This document shows positions 17,160-24,825 of a stretch of DNA of 64,000 nucleotides, piece after piece. The notes under the pieces are model-generated. The model saw nothing but the letters and a program-made list of their open reading frames with translations. It was not told the origin of the DNA and did no database searches. This stretch comes from Clostridia bacterium (GTDB lineage Bacteria > Bacillota > Clostridia > Oscillospirales > Butyricicoccaceae). The DNA lies in assembly GCA_017408985.1 (NCBI GenBank), contig JAFQTO010000049.1:18417-82416 (forward strand). The letters are read 5' to 3'. Position numbers and translations under genes: made by a program. The number at the start of each line of letters is the position of its first letter. The first letter of the stretch is position 1.

Positions 17160-17188
17160 TTGACAAATACGCTCAATGCGTGTAAAAT
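17160..17188 (+). promoter_or_regulatory. Promoter of rpsF-ssb-rpsR
   Basis: TTGACA (17160-17165) and TAAAAT (17183-17188) are separated by 17 bases, right after the spoIIP stop. Confidence 0.85.
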
Positions 17189-17198
17189 ATCTCTGTTA

Positions 17199-17257
17199 GA
17201 TTAGCGGAGTACGCCTATTCCGCAGCTAAACTTTCTTGCCTGTAAGAAAATACAGGC
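17199..17257 (+). promoter_or_regulatory. Structured rpsF leader, candidate S6:S18 autoregulatory RNA
   Basis: TTAGCGGAGTA and TATTCCGCAGCTAA (17201-17229) can pair into an irregular stem-loop, and GCCTGTA-AGAAAA-TACAGGC (17238-17257) forms a second hairpin 12 bases before the ribosome site. Leaders of rpsF operons in many bacteria bind the S6:S18 complex. The position and shape fit that class, but the consensus was not checked. Confidence 0.55.
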
Positions 17258-17283
17258 CATAAGTCCATAAGGAGGTGCACAAA

Positions 17284-17574
17284 ATGCCGAAAGTAACAGG
17301 AACCTACGAGACCATTTTTATTGCTGACCTTGCTCTGGGTGAGGAGGGCATCGCTGCTCTGGTTGAGAAGTTTAAGACTCTCATCGAAGCAAACGGTACT
17401 ATCGCAAAGGTGGATGAGTGGGGCAAGCGCCGTCTGGCTTACGCCATCAACGACAAGAACGAAGGCTACTACGTTCTGGTTGAGTTCGAGAGCGCTCCCG
17501 AGTTCCCTGCTGAGCTTGATCGTGTCTATCGTATAACCGATGGCGTTATGCGTTCTCTGATCATCGCCAAGTAA
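17284..17574 (+). CDS. rpsF: 30S ribosomal protein S6
   Basis: A 96-residue protein with the S6 ferredoxin-like fold: GTYETIFIADLALGEEGIAALV at the start (read in pieces), KVDEWGKRRLAYAINDKNEG in the middle and YRITDGVMRSLIIAK at the end. The ATG at 17284 lies 6 bases after AAGGAGGTG; the in-frame GTG inside that site is rejected. It heads the conserved rpsF-ssb-rpsR operon. Confidence 0.96.
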   Translation: MPKVTGTYETIFIADLALGEEGIAALVEKFKTLIEANGTIAKVDEWGKRRLAYAINDKNEGYYVLVEFESAPEFPAELDRVYRITDGVMRSLIIAK

Positions 17575-17586
17575 GGAGAAGAAGCT

Positions 17587-18015
17587 ATGCTTAACAAAGC
17601 AATTCTGATGGGCAGGCTCACAGCCGACCCCGAGCTTCGCAAGACATCCGGTGACGTATCCGTTACCACCTTCACTCTTGCTGTCAACCGCAGTTTCACC
17701 CGTCAGGGTGAGCAGGCTCAGACCGACTTCATCGACATCGTCGCTTGGAGAAGCACCGCTGAGTTTGCCGCAAAGTGGTTCCAGAAGGGTATGCAGGTGG
17801 CTGTGTCCGGCAAGATCCAGACACGCACGTGGGAAGACAAGCAGGGCAACAAGCGCAAGAGCGTTGAAGTCGTTGCAGATGAAGTTTTCTTTGCCGACTC
17901 CAAGCGCGGTGACTCCCCTGCCCGCGACAATATGATGGGTGAGCCCTTTGATCTGGGCAGAGCCCCCGCCTCGGCATTCCCCATGCCCGGCGATGACAGC
18001 GATCTTCCCTTCTAA
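17587..18015 (+). CDS. ssb: Single-stranded DNA-binding protein
   Basis: The protein has 142 residues with an OB-fold from MLNKAILMGRLTADPELR to about residue 105, including FIDIVAWRSTAEFAAKW and GKIQTRTWEDKQGNKR. A short linker ends in the acidic tip DDSDLPF that recruits replication and repair proteins. It is shorter than many bacterial SSBs because of the linker. It starts 12 bases after rpsF behind AAGGAG. Confidence 0.96.
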   Translation: MLNKAILMGRLTADPELRKTSGDVSVTTFTLAVNRSFTRQGEQAQTDFIDIVAWRSTAEFAAKWFQKGMQVAVSGKIQTRTWEDKQGNKRKSVEVVADEVFFADSKRGDSPARDNMMGEPFDLGRAPASAFPMPGDDSDLPF

Positions 18016-18038
18016 TCTGAACAAGGAGGAAATAACAA

Positions 18039-18293
18039 ATGGAAAAGAATAACGAGAGACCCGAGCGTCCCCACGGCGAAGTCCGCCGCCGCCGCAAGGT
18101 TTGCCAGTTCTGCGCTGACAAGGTAGAGCACATCGATTACAAGGATGCTGCCAAGCTGCGCAAGTTCATCTCCGAGAGAGGCAAGATCCTCCCCCGCAGA
18201 ATGACCGGCACCTGCGCTATGCATCAGCGCCAGGTAACAGAGGCTGTTAAGCGCGCACGCCACATCGCTCTGCTGCCCTACACCGCTGACTGA
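18039..18293 (+). CDS. rpsR: 30S ribosomal protein S18
   Basis: The protein has 84 residues with VCQFC and a later TCAMHQRQV, giving four potential zinc ligands (Cys, Cys, Cys, His), so this looks like the zinc-binding (C+) form of S18. [20 protein letters not shown] and the basic C-terminal helix are standard. It is the last gene of the rpsF operon and a strong terminator follows. Confidence 0.96.
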   Translation: MEKNNERPERPHGEVRRRRKVCQFCADKVEHIDYKDAAKLRKFISERGKILPRRMTGTCAMHQRQVTEAVKRARHIALLPYTAD

Positions 18294-18317
18294 TTTTGAT
18301 CCAAAATCACAAAACAT

Positions 18318-18348
18318 AAAACACCGAGGTTTTACCTCGGTGTTTTTT
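18318..18348. terminator. Bidirectional terminator after rpsR
   Basis: The arms AAACACCGAGGT and ACCTCGGTGTTT flank a 3-base loop, with T-runs on both strands. It also serves the convergent lipoprotein gene ending at 18373. Confidence 0.88.
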
Positions 18349-18372
18349 TGTTGTATTCGGTTTCAGCAAAGC

Positions 18373-19245
18373 TTATTTGAGATCCAAAAATACCTGCTGG
18401 ATCTTCGCGGTGCTGAAAGTGTGCCACTCCAGAGAATACAGAGCATATATCTTCTTGAACAGATCCTCGTACTCGTCCTTGGTGACCCGGGTTTCCTCGC
18501 GGACCACCGTTTTTCCGTCGATCAGATCACATTTCAGATAATAGGTATACGTATCGGTTGCCGAGATATATTCTCTTCGTCCCAGCGATGTTGTTTCTTC
18601 ACCCCTTTGGACAGAAACGGTCATAAGCGAATATCCGGAGATGGCGCCTTCGGGAGTATTAAAGTTTCTACTGATCACGCCGTTGTAGGTCAAACCAAGA
18701 ATCCCTCTGTAAGTAACATACTCAACGTATACCCTGCCGTCTTCGTAGAACAGTATTGCATCGGAGTGCGCTGTGTTTGTATGCTCAAAAACAACCTCGA
18801 GGATACCGTCAGAGCCAAAATCCACAAGTGCAAACTTGGCAATTGGAGCTGTGTCCTGCTTGGTGATACCGTCGACAAATGTTATTTCCTTGTTGTCGCT
18901 CAGACTGTACGCCGTGCTCTTGCCTGTGATAAAAGCATAATAAGCCTGCAGCGCCTTGGTGTTCTGTGCGCTCAGCGCATAGTAATCGGCAACCGTGTTG
19001 TCGGGCTTTTGGGTATCGTCCGGCTTTTTGCTATCATTGGGTATCACGGTATCGTCGGGCGTTAAAGTATCGTCGGGCTTTTGGGTATCGTCGGTTTTTG
19101 GGATATCGTCGGGGGTCTGGGTATCGTTTATCTGCGAATTATCGGGGGTATTGTCAACAGGCTTGATGCCGCGCAGACAGGCAACGGTCACAAGCACGCC
19201 TGCGCACAAAACCAATGAGATGGTAACATACAGGCTATTTTTCAT
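18373..19245 (-). CDS. Lipoprotein with an acidic tether and one VCBS-like domain
   Basis: A 290-residue protein starting MKNSLYVTIS with a membrane signal and lipobox VTVAC. Residues 30-95 form a low-complexity tether built of DDTQKPD and TPDDT units. Residues 100-290 form one globular domain with KALQAYYAFI, FALVDFGSDGILEVVFEH, AILFYEDGRVYVEYV and a final VTKDEYEDLFKKI. The DFGSDG segment resembles the Asp-rich turn of VCBS/FG-GAP repeats. The same domain occurs twice in the protein encoded just upstream, 45 bases away. The start follows AAAGGAGCAAAGATA. Function unknown. Confidence 0.8.
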   Translation of the reverse strand: MKNSLYVTISLVLCAGVLVTVACLRGIKPVDNTPDNSQINDTQTPDDIPKTDDTQKPDDTLTPDDTVIPNDSKKPDDTQKPDNTVADYYALSAQNTKALQAYYAFITGKSTAYSLSDNKEITFVDGITKQDTAPIAKFALVDFGSDGILEVVFEHTNTAHSDAILFYEDGRVYVEYVTYRGILGLTYNGVISRNFNTPEGAISGYSLMTVSVQRGEETTSLGRREYISATDTYTYYLKCDLIDGKTVVREETRVTKDEYEDLFKKIYALYSLEWHTFSTAKIQQVFLDLK

Positions 19246-19290
19246 TATCTTTGCTCCTTTCTCAGGTGGGGTGGGACGGCTCATATATCT

Positions 19291-21489
19291 CTATTTCGGG
19301 TTATACATAGTAGTCGGCTGGTTATTTATATCAGCAAATATCATCAGGTGGTTGGCATCCGACAGCAGGCTTTCAAAAGTGTCGGTCACGCTGTACCATA
19401 CGGCTTCGGGCACCTTGTTGTAAGCAGCCAGCAAAGATTGGTATTCGACTTCGGTTATCTCGGTTCTTTCTGTTGGCGTGAACTCGCCGTCTGCGATCTC
19501 AAAATAGGTATAGTATTTTTTGTCATAGGGATACTCTTTGGAAGTGCTGCATACAAACAGGGATACGTCCGATTGACCACCGTCTACAGAAAAGCTGCTC
19601 GAGAAGAAAGCGTAACTATCGTAAAAGCCGTTTTTTCTGATTCCGCCCATTGAGCGGTGATTGACGGTGTCAAGGTACAATTGGTGATTTTCATAGAACA
19701 GTATCACCCAGTTTTTGAAGTATCTATTCCCATCATTGAAAACCATTTCCACGACTCCGTCAGCGCCAAAGTCCACAAAAGCGAGTTCGAGATTTTGAAG
19801 GTTCACCCAAAAAGACTGTAGCGGATGGGCTTCTTCTGCCACATCGACAAGAGAAACGAGCTTGGACGTGTATGTGTCATAGGCTTCTGTGTTGTTGAAC
19901 AAAAAATCATAGTATGCCTGAACGGCTTTGATATTGTCTTCGCTTGTGCGGTAGTCGTATTTTGAAATGTCAAAGGCTGCAAAGTAATCGACAGCAACAA
20001 CCTCATCGGGCTTTTGTGTATCGTCATTGCTCTGCTTGACATATTCAAACAATCCGTAAAACTCGAAAACATTGAATTCCGCGCCGAGTGCCGAGCTATA
20101 TTCTATCGGGTAAAACTTTGCTTCGGGAATAAGTCTGATGCTTTTTCTAAACTCATCAAATTCTTCCTTGGAGACATTACGTTCTTCCACTGCTGCAAAC
20201 TCGCCGTCAGTTATATCACCATATATCCGGTAATATATTCCCAGACTTGAGTGGGGACTCTCCTGATATTTGCCAATAATGGTCGAGACGTCTCCTTTTT
20301 CGGGCGAAAGGGTAAGTTTTACGTAGCTGCCGGAAGAACCGCCGCTGCTGCCGTGGCAGATACCGTTTATTTTAAGCATTTGCAAGCTTCGATGTGAAAC
20401 GTAATCTATATACAGCTGATCGTTGTCATAGAACAGTATGGTGTAGTAGATTTGTCCGACATCTTCCAATACCATTTCGAACACTCCGTCTGACCCAAAG
20501 TCAACAAAGGCGTACTTGGATATAGTGTAATTAGGCTTGGGGGCAAGAGTGTCTATTGTATACTCGGTTTTGTCATACCAATATGTTGCCGCTGTTTCGT
20601 TTTTCAAAAAATCGTAGTAGGCTTTCAGCGCCTTCTCGTTGGTCTGTGCATTGTCGGCAGAGGGCGACTCGATCTCTTTGGCTTTGAGGAAGTAATAACC
20701 GCCGTCGTAGAATTCGAGGGCATATTCTTTTATCCAGTCTTTTTTGAGTTCTGCGCTAAAGGTTACTATATTACCCTCAACCGCAAGATCGCGGATCTTG
20801 ATATCAAGAAGATGCACGCCCCGCGTTTCGTATGTGGTCAGCACCTGATCGGGAGTGATGTAGTTTTCACGCCTGACGTAGGTGGAGCATTGGGTTATAT
20901 CAAACTCGATATCTTTGAACCACTTGCCAAGCTCGGCTGTTATATCATCGGCAGCGGCGTACTGTGCGTAGTACGCAGGTTTGTCGGCGGTGTAATTTAT
21001 GGGGGTCATAAGCCCCTCTCCGTGAGTCAGCACCACGAATGTCCTGAGCAGAGAGTCGGCAGACAGCTGACTTGCATCCTCAAAATTAAAGGAGTAAAAA
21101 GGCAAGCAGTTGCACCATTCCTCAACCTCTTCTATAAGGCTGATCACGTATTCCTCGGTGATAACAGCAGGGTCAAGCTGATACGGTATATCATCGTTCT
21201 GCTGTGTATCGTCGGGTTTGCTGTCCTCGACAGGGGCGTTGTTGTCGCCTGCGGGGGCTGCAGCATCGTTGTCGCCCTGCTTGTCGTCCGCTGTGCTGTC
21301 GGGTGGGGTCGTGTCATTCTGCTTATCATCCGCGGTGCTGTCGGGCAGAGTTGTGTCGGGGTCGGTGATTGGTGTATTGTCGGGAGTGTTATCTATATTG
21401 TTATCAATTGTGCCGTCTTTGCCGCAGGCGGCGCAGAATATCAGCAGACACAACGTTGCGGCAAGCATCATATATAGGCTCTTTTTCAT
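19291..21489 (-). CDS. Large lipoprotein with two copies of the same VCBS-like domain
   Basis: A 732-residue lipoprotein starting MKKSLYMMLA with lipobox FCAAC. It has an acidic D/T/P/N-rich tether (about 25-105), a unique 150-residue domain (EEWCNCLPFYSFNFED onward), and then two copies of a shared domain: the first with KALKAYYDFL, AFVDFGSDGVFEMVLED and TILFYDNDQLYIDYV, the second with KAVQAYYDFL, AFVDFGADGVVEMVF and VILFYENHQLYLDTV. The third copy is in the next gene. Strict conservation of FVDFGxDGxxEMV suggests a metal-binding turn. The start follows GAAAGGAGC. Function unknown; the cell-surface location is clear. Confidence 0.8.
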   Translation of the reverse strand: MKKSLYMMLAATLCLLIFCAACGKDGTIDNNIDNTPDNTPITDPDTTLPDSTADDKQNDTTPPDSTADDKQGDNDAAAPAGDNNAPVEDSKPDDTQQNDDIPYQLDPAVITEEYVISLIEEVEEWCNCLPFYSFNFEDASQLSADSLLRTFVVLTHGEGLMTPINYTADKPAYYAQYAAADDITAELGKWFKDIEFDITQCSTYVRRENYITPDQVLTTYETRGVHLLDIKIRDLAVEGNIVTFSAELKKDWIKEYALEFYDGGYYFLKAKEIESPSADNAQTNEKALKAYYDFLKNETAATYWYDKTEYTIDTLAPKPNYTISKYAFVDFGSDGVFEMVLEDVGQIYYTILFYDNDQLYIDYVSHRSLQMLKINGICHGSSGGSSGSYVKLTLSPEKGDVSTIIGKYQESPHSSLGIYYRIYGDITDGEFAAVEERNVSKEEFDEFRKSIRLIPEAKFYPIEYSSALGAEFNVFEFYGLFEYVKQSNDDTQKPDEVVAVDYFAAFDISKYDYRTSEDNIKAVQAYYDFLFNNTEAYDTYTSKLVSLVDVAEEAHPLQSFWVNLQNLELAFVDFGADGVVEMVFNDGNRYFKNWVILFYENHQLYLDTVNHRSMGGIRKNGFYDSYAFFSSSFSVDGGQSDVSLFVCSTSKEYPYDKKYYTYFEIADGEFTPTERTEITEVEYQSLLAAYNKVPEAVWYSVTDTFESLLSDANHLMIFADINNQPTTMYNPK

Positions 21490-21608
21490 TTTTTGCTCCT
21501 TTCTCAAGCGGGGCGGGTTCCTATGCTTAAATTATACCCTATACTTTTCCAAAATGCGATTACAAAAAAGTAACAGTTTTTGCGTCCTCCGGCCGCCGCT
21601 TGAAACGC

Positions 21609-21644
21609 AAAGCAGGAGATGAACAAGCTTCATCTCCTGCTTTT
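21609..21644 (-). terminator. Terminator after the GerMN lipoprotein gene
   Basis: The arms AAAGCAGGAGATGAA and TTCATCTCCTGCTTTT form a 15-pair stem 69 bases past the stop at 21713. The T-run on the minus strand is short. Confidence 0.65.
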
Positions 21645-21712
21645 GGTATTCAATTTCCCCTGTACTTGGGAGTCGTATCGGTTTTTTGCAGACGCCGCAG
21701 GCGGTCTTATTC

Positions 21713-22213
21713 TTACTGCAGTTCCATTCTTTCGTCTATATGGAGTTTGCCCTGATGGATATAGCCGTTGAATGCAGGGGGCTGTTCCTCCCCCTCGCAG
21801 GTGATCTTGATATACTGGGCTATGCCGTCGTCAAGCAGGGTCTTGCATATAAGTGTGGACACTATCAGCATCGACTCGGCAGACAGATATTTGTAGCTTC
21901 TGGAAAAATCCAACTGCAGCACGTTGCCCGTCAGGATGATATTGTCAAAGCCGATATGCTCGGGCACCTCCAGATATGCACCGCGGCTTTTGGGCGCTTT
22001 GAGGATATCCAGCATTTCGTTTATACGCTTTTCCAGATCGCTGTTTTTGATATCGTGCTTTTCGTAGTCGATATATTTTCTGCCGTCGGCATCCTTGCGG
22101 ATAAAGTATATTTTGGAGCCTTCTTCCTCACGGACGGTGACTTTCAGGCGGGGTCTGCAGCCTGCGGTAAACAGACAGAGCAGCGCCATCAGCGCACAGA
22201 TTAGTCTTTTCAC
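21713..22213 (-). CDS. GerMN-domain lipoprotein
   Basis: A 166-residue protein with a GTG start, a signal peptide and lipobox FTAGC (Cys19). The mature domain contains KIYFIRKDADGRKYIDYEKH, LEVPEHIGFDNIILTGNVLQ (in pieces), LDFSRSY and STLICKTLLDDGIAQYIKITCEG, the alternating strand and helix pattern of the GerMN domain found in GerM and in lipoproteins coupled to two-component systems. Its GTG overlaps the kinase stop by 4 bases, so the two are translationally coupled, recalling the LpqB-MtrAB and similar arrangements. A role in sensing or assembly at the membrane is inference. Confidence 0.8.
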   Translation of the reverse strand: MKRLICALMALLCLFTAGCRPRLKVTVREEEGSKIYFIRKDADGRKYIDYEKHDIKNSDLEKRINEMLDILKAPKSRGAYLEVPEHIGFDNIILTGNVLQLDFSRSYKYLSAESMLIVSTLICKTLLDDGIAQYIKITCEGEEQPPAFNGYIHQGKLHIDERMELQ

Positions 22214-23664
22214 GGAGTTTCACCCTCCTTTTGCTCATCTTGGGGCAGGGGGAATATAACGGTAAACTCCGAGCCCTCGCCGTAGAAGCTTTCCAGCCTG
22301 ATCTCGGCGTCAAACTTATCCGCCCACTCCTTGACTATGGACAGGCCGAGACCGGTGCCGCCCGTTGCACGGGAGCGGTTTTTGTCTACACGGAAGAATC
22401 GCTCAAAGACCCTTCGCTGATCGTGTTCGGGGATACCGATACCCGTATCCAGAACGGACAGGAGCACCTTGTCCTCCTCGGTGCGCAGGCGCACGCGAAC
22501 CCTGCCGCCCTCGCGGTTGTATTTGATGGCGTTTTCGATAAGGTTAAAGACTATATGATACAGACCGTCCTCGGTGGCTACAACGCTGCAGCCGCTCCCG
22601 TACTCGGTCTGCAGTTTGACTTTTGCCATTTTGGCGTTGACCTTGAGGCGCTCCACGGCTTTTTTGACCGTGTGGGACAGGTCGCAGATATAGGGCTCTT
22701 CGGTGATATCGTCAACCTTGTTGATAGCGATAAGTTCCTCGCTTATGCGTATCAGGCGCACTATCTCGCCGTTTATATCCTCCAAAAACTCGTTGACCGT
22801 CTCACGGCTGATATTCTTGTTCTGGGATATGGAATCGCTGAGCAGCTTGATGGATGCAAGAGGGGTCTTGAGCTCGTGGGATGCGTCACTGACGAAGCGG
22901 CGGCGCGCCATATCGTTGGCTTGTATTCGTGCGCTGAGGTCGTTGAACTCGGTGGCTATTCTGGCAAGCTCGTCCGAGCCCGACATCTTGATGCGGTAGT
23001 TGAAGTTGCCCAAGCGCGCCTCACGGACGCCTGCAAGCAGCTTGCTGAACCGCTTGCCCAGCGCCTTGTTGAACAGCAGCAGGCAAACGGCAGACAGCAC
23101 GATGGCACCCAGCGAGACCATTCGCAGGTTATACGCGATATTCTTGAGCAGCAGGGCGCTGTTGCTGTCCTGTTCGTACATATACACGGTACCGCACAAA
23201 GTATCCCCGCTCATTATGGGGGTCGCCGCCCATTTCTCAAATGAGTCGCCTTCGTGTATGCAGTAGAACACGTCCTGACCGCTCAGCGCTGACAGCACCT
23301 CGGAAAAAGTCACTATCTGCCCGTACAGACGGCTTGAGCTGAGACTGTCATAGCCGACCACGCCGTATTGGTCGGTGACCACTATCCTGCGGTTGTCGCG
23401 GTTAAGGTTGAGCACCGACACGGCACTGCCGATATTGTCGGTGCTGTGCACCGATATATTGCCCACCGCCGAAGCCAGCGTAGCGGCATCGTCCAGCATA
23501 TCTACCCGCGCCGTGTCGACTATTTTGTTCTCCATTATACGCATAGGATAGATGTTGACTATCACAAGCACTACCAGAAGCAGCAGTACGTAGACCAGCA
23601 TAATAGCGTTTCGAAGACCGCGCGGAGCGCGTGTCTCATCGATCGGTGCAAGTTCCTCCTGCAT
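22210..23664 (-). CDS. Membrane sensor histidine kinase
   Basis: A 484-residue protein with a first transmembrane segment (about 20-42), an extracytoplasmic sensing region of about 140 residues, a second segment (about 182-202), HAMP, and a HisKA domain with SDASHELKTPLASIK (phosphorylated His263). The ATPase domain has FNLIENAIKYN (N box), VLDTGIGIPE (G1) and GGTGLGLSIVKEW (G2). The ATG at 23664 begins 5 bases after the regulator's TAA; a TTG at 23694 would extend it by 10 residues and has a closer AGTGGGGAG. It resembles the PhoR/WalK class. The signal is unknown. Confidence 0.92.
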   Translation of the reverse strand: MQEELAPIDETRAPRGLRNAIMLVYVLLLLVVLVIVNIYPMRIMENKIVDTARVDMLDDAATLASAVGNISVHSTDNIGSAVSVLNLNRDNRRIVVTDQYGVVGYDSLSSSRLYGQIVTFSEVLSALSGQDVFYCIHEGDSFEKWAATPIMSGDTLCGTVYMYEQDSNSALLLKNIAYNLRMVSLGAIVLSAVCLLLFNKALGKRFSKLLAGVREARLGNFNYRIKMSGSDELARIATEFNDLSARIQANDMARRRFVSDASHELKTPLASIKLLSDSISQNKNISRETVNEFLEDINGEIVRLIRISEELIAINKVDDITEEPYICDLSHTVKKAVERLKVNAKMAKVKLQTEYGSGCSVVATEDGLYHIVFNLIENAIKYNREGGRVRVRLRTEEDKVLLSVLDTGIGIPEHDQRRVFERFFRVDKNRSRATGGTGLGLSIVKEWADKFDAEIRLESFYGEGSEFTVIFPLPQDEQKEGETP

Positions 23665-23668
23665 CGAA

Positions 23669-24349
23669 TTATTCAGCCTTGAAATAGTATCCAACTCCCC
23701 ACTTGGTCAGGATATATTCGGGATTTGCGTCGTCTTTTTCCAGCTTTTCGCGCAGACGGCGCACGTGTACGTCAACAGTGCGGATGTCGGTGGGGAAATC
23801 CTTGCCCCACACCTCGGCAAGCAGTCTCTCACGGCTGAATATCTTGCCCTTGTTGCGCATCAAAGTAGCCAGCATATCAAACTCCTTGGCGGTGAGGTCG
23901 ACGGCTTCCTTGCCCACGTAAACGGTGCGCTGAAGCAGGTCGGCTTTGATGCTGCCTATCTCGATGCAGTCCTCGCTTCTGCCCGCGCCCTTGCCCGAGC
24001 GGCGCAGAATGACGCGGATACGCGCCTTGAGTTCAAGGATATCAAAGGGCTTGGTCACGTAATCGTCGGCGCCGTACTCAAAGCCGATGAGCTTGTCCCT
24101 GCCCTCGCTCTTGGCAGTCAGCATAATGACCGGGACGTTGGACTCCTCTCTGATCTTGCGGCAAACGGTCAGACCGTCTATCTCGGGAAGCATAAGATCC
24201 AATATGATCAGATCGTATCTGTTCTCTCTGAAAAGCTCCAGAGCTGCCTTTCCGTCGTATGCGCCGTCTACCGAGTAACCGTCATTCTCCAGGTTGAATT
24301 TGATGCCTTTTACCAACAGCTGTTCGTCGTCTACTACGAGTATTCTCAT
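23669..24349 (-). CDS. OmpR/PhoB-family response regulator
   Basis: The protein has 226 residues. The receiver domain has acidic VVDDE at the N-terminus, phospho-acceptor Asp51 in IILDLMLPEIDGL, IMLTAKSEG and YVTKPFD. The C-terminal winged helix (about 130-226) ends with LLAEVWGKDFPTDIRTVDVH and ILTKWGVGYYF. It is the cognate partner of the kinase encoded next and begins 10 bases after comEA. The set resembles PhoP/WalR-like systems that control cell-envelope genes; targets cannot be seen. Confidence 0.94.
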   Translation of the reverse strand: MRILVVDDEQLLVKGIKFNLENDGYSVDGAYDGKAALELFRENRYDLIILDLMLPEIDGLTVCRKIREESNVPVIMLTAKSEGRDKLIGFEYGADDYVTKPFDILELKARIRVILRRSGKGAGRSEDCIEIGSIKADLLQRTVYVGKEAVDLTAKEFDMLATLMRNKGKIFSRERLLAEVWGKDFPTDIRTVDVHVRRLREKLEKDDANPEYILTKWGVGYYFKAE

Positions 24350-24359
24350 ATCTGTCCTC

Positions 24360-24737
24360 CTACTTGATCTTTATATGTTTTCTGATGCTGTCAAACTTAC
24401 CTTCGCCAATACCTTTGACAGCCATAATTTCCTCAATTGACTGAAAATCGCCGTTTTGGGTGCGGTAGTCTATTATCCGCTGAGCCAACGCCTCGCCTAT
24501 GCCGGGCAAGCCCGTCAGCTCGGTCAGGGAAGCTGTGTTGATATTGACTCTGTAGTCCTCCGCCTGTGCCGTTGACGGTTGGGCTTTGAGGGGGCTGAGA
24601 GCCATATTTTCGGTGTTTTGGGGCTTGATGATAAGCGAGTGAGCAAGCACCTCTGTTCTGCCCACAAGCATACCTGCAAAAAATATCACGATGGCTGCCA
24701 TTACCAGAACAAGCAGCATTTTATTCTTACGTGTCAT
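24360..24737 (-). CDS. ComEA-like helix-hairpin-helix DNA-binding membrane protein
   Basis: The protein has 125 residues: an N-terminal membrane anchor ([20 protein letters not shown]), a spacer, and a ComEA helix-hairpin-helix domain with [20 protein letters not shown] and [13 protein letters not shown]. It lacks the SLBB-type domain of longer ComEA proteins. Family members bind incoming DNA at the cell surface. No other competence genes are adjacent; it lies just upstream of the two-component genes and is probably co-transcribed. The start is uncertain: this ATG has only a weak site, and 24 more residues are possible from 24809. Confidence 0.82.
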   Translation of the reverse strand: MTRKNKMLLVLVMAAIVIFFAGMLVGRTEVLAHSLIIKPQNTENMALSPLKAQPSTAQAEDYRVNINTASLTELTGLPGIGEALAQRIIDYRTQNGDFQSIEEIMAVKGIGEGKFDSIRKHIKIK

Positions 24738-24760
24738 AATGTAAAATCTTTCTTTATCGG

Positions 24761-24789
24761 TTGAAAAAAGATAGGATGCTTGATATAAT
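24761..24789 (+). promoter_or_regulatory. Promoter of the D,D-carboxypeptidase gene
   Basis: TTGAAA (24761-24766) and TATAAT (24784-24789) are separated by 17 bases. Confidence 0.82.
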
Positions 24790-24825
24790 GTAGGGTAGAG
24801 TTTAACCACAAAGGAGAGTCATGCG

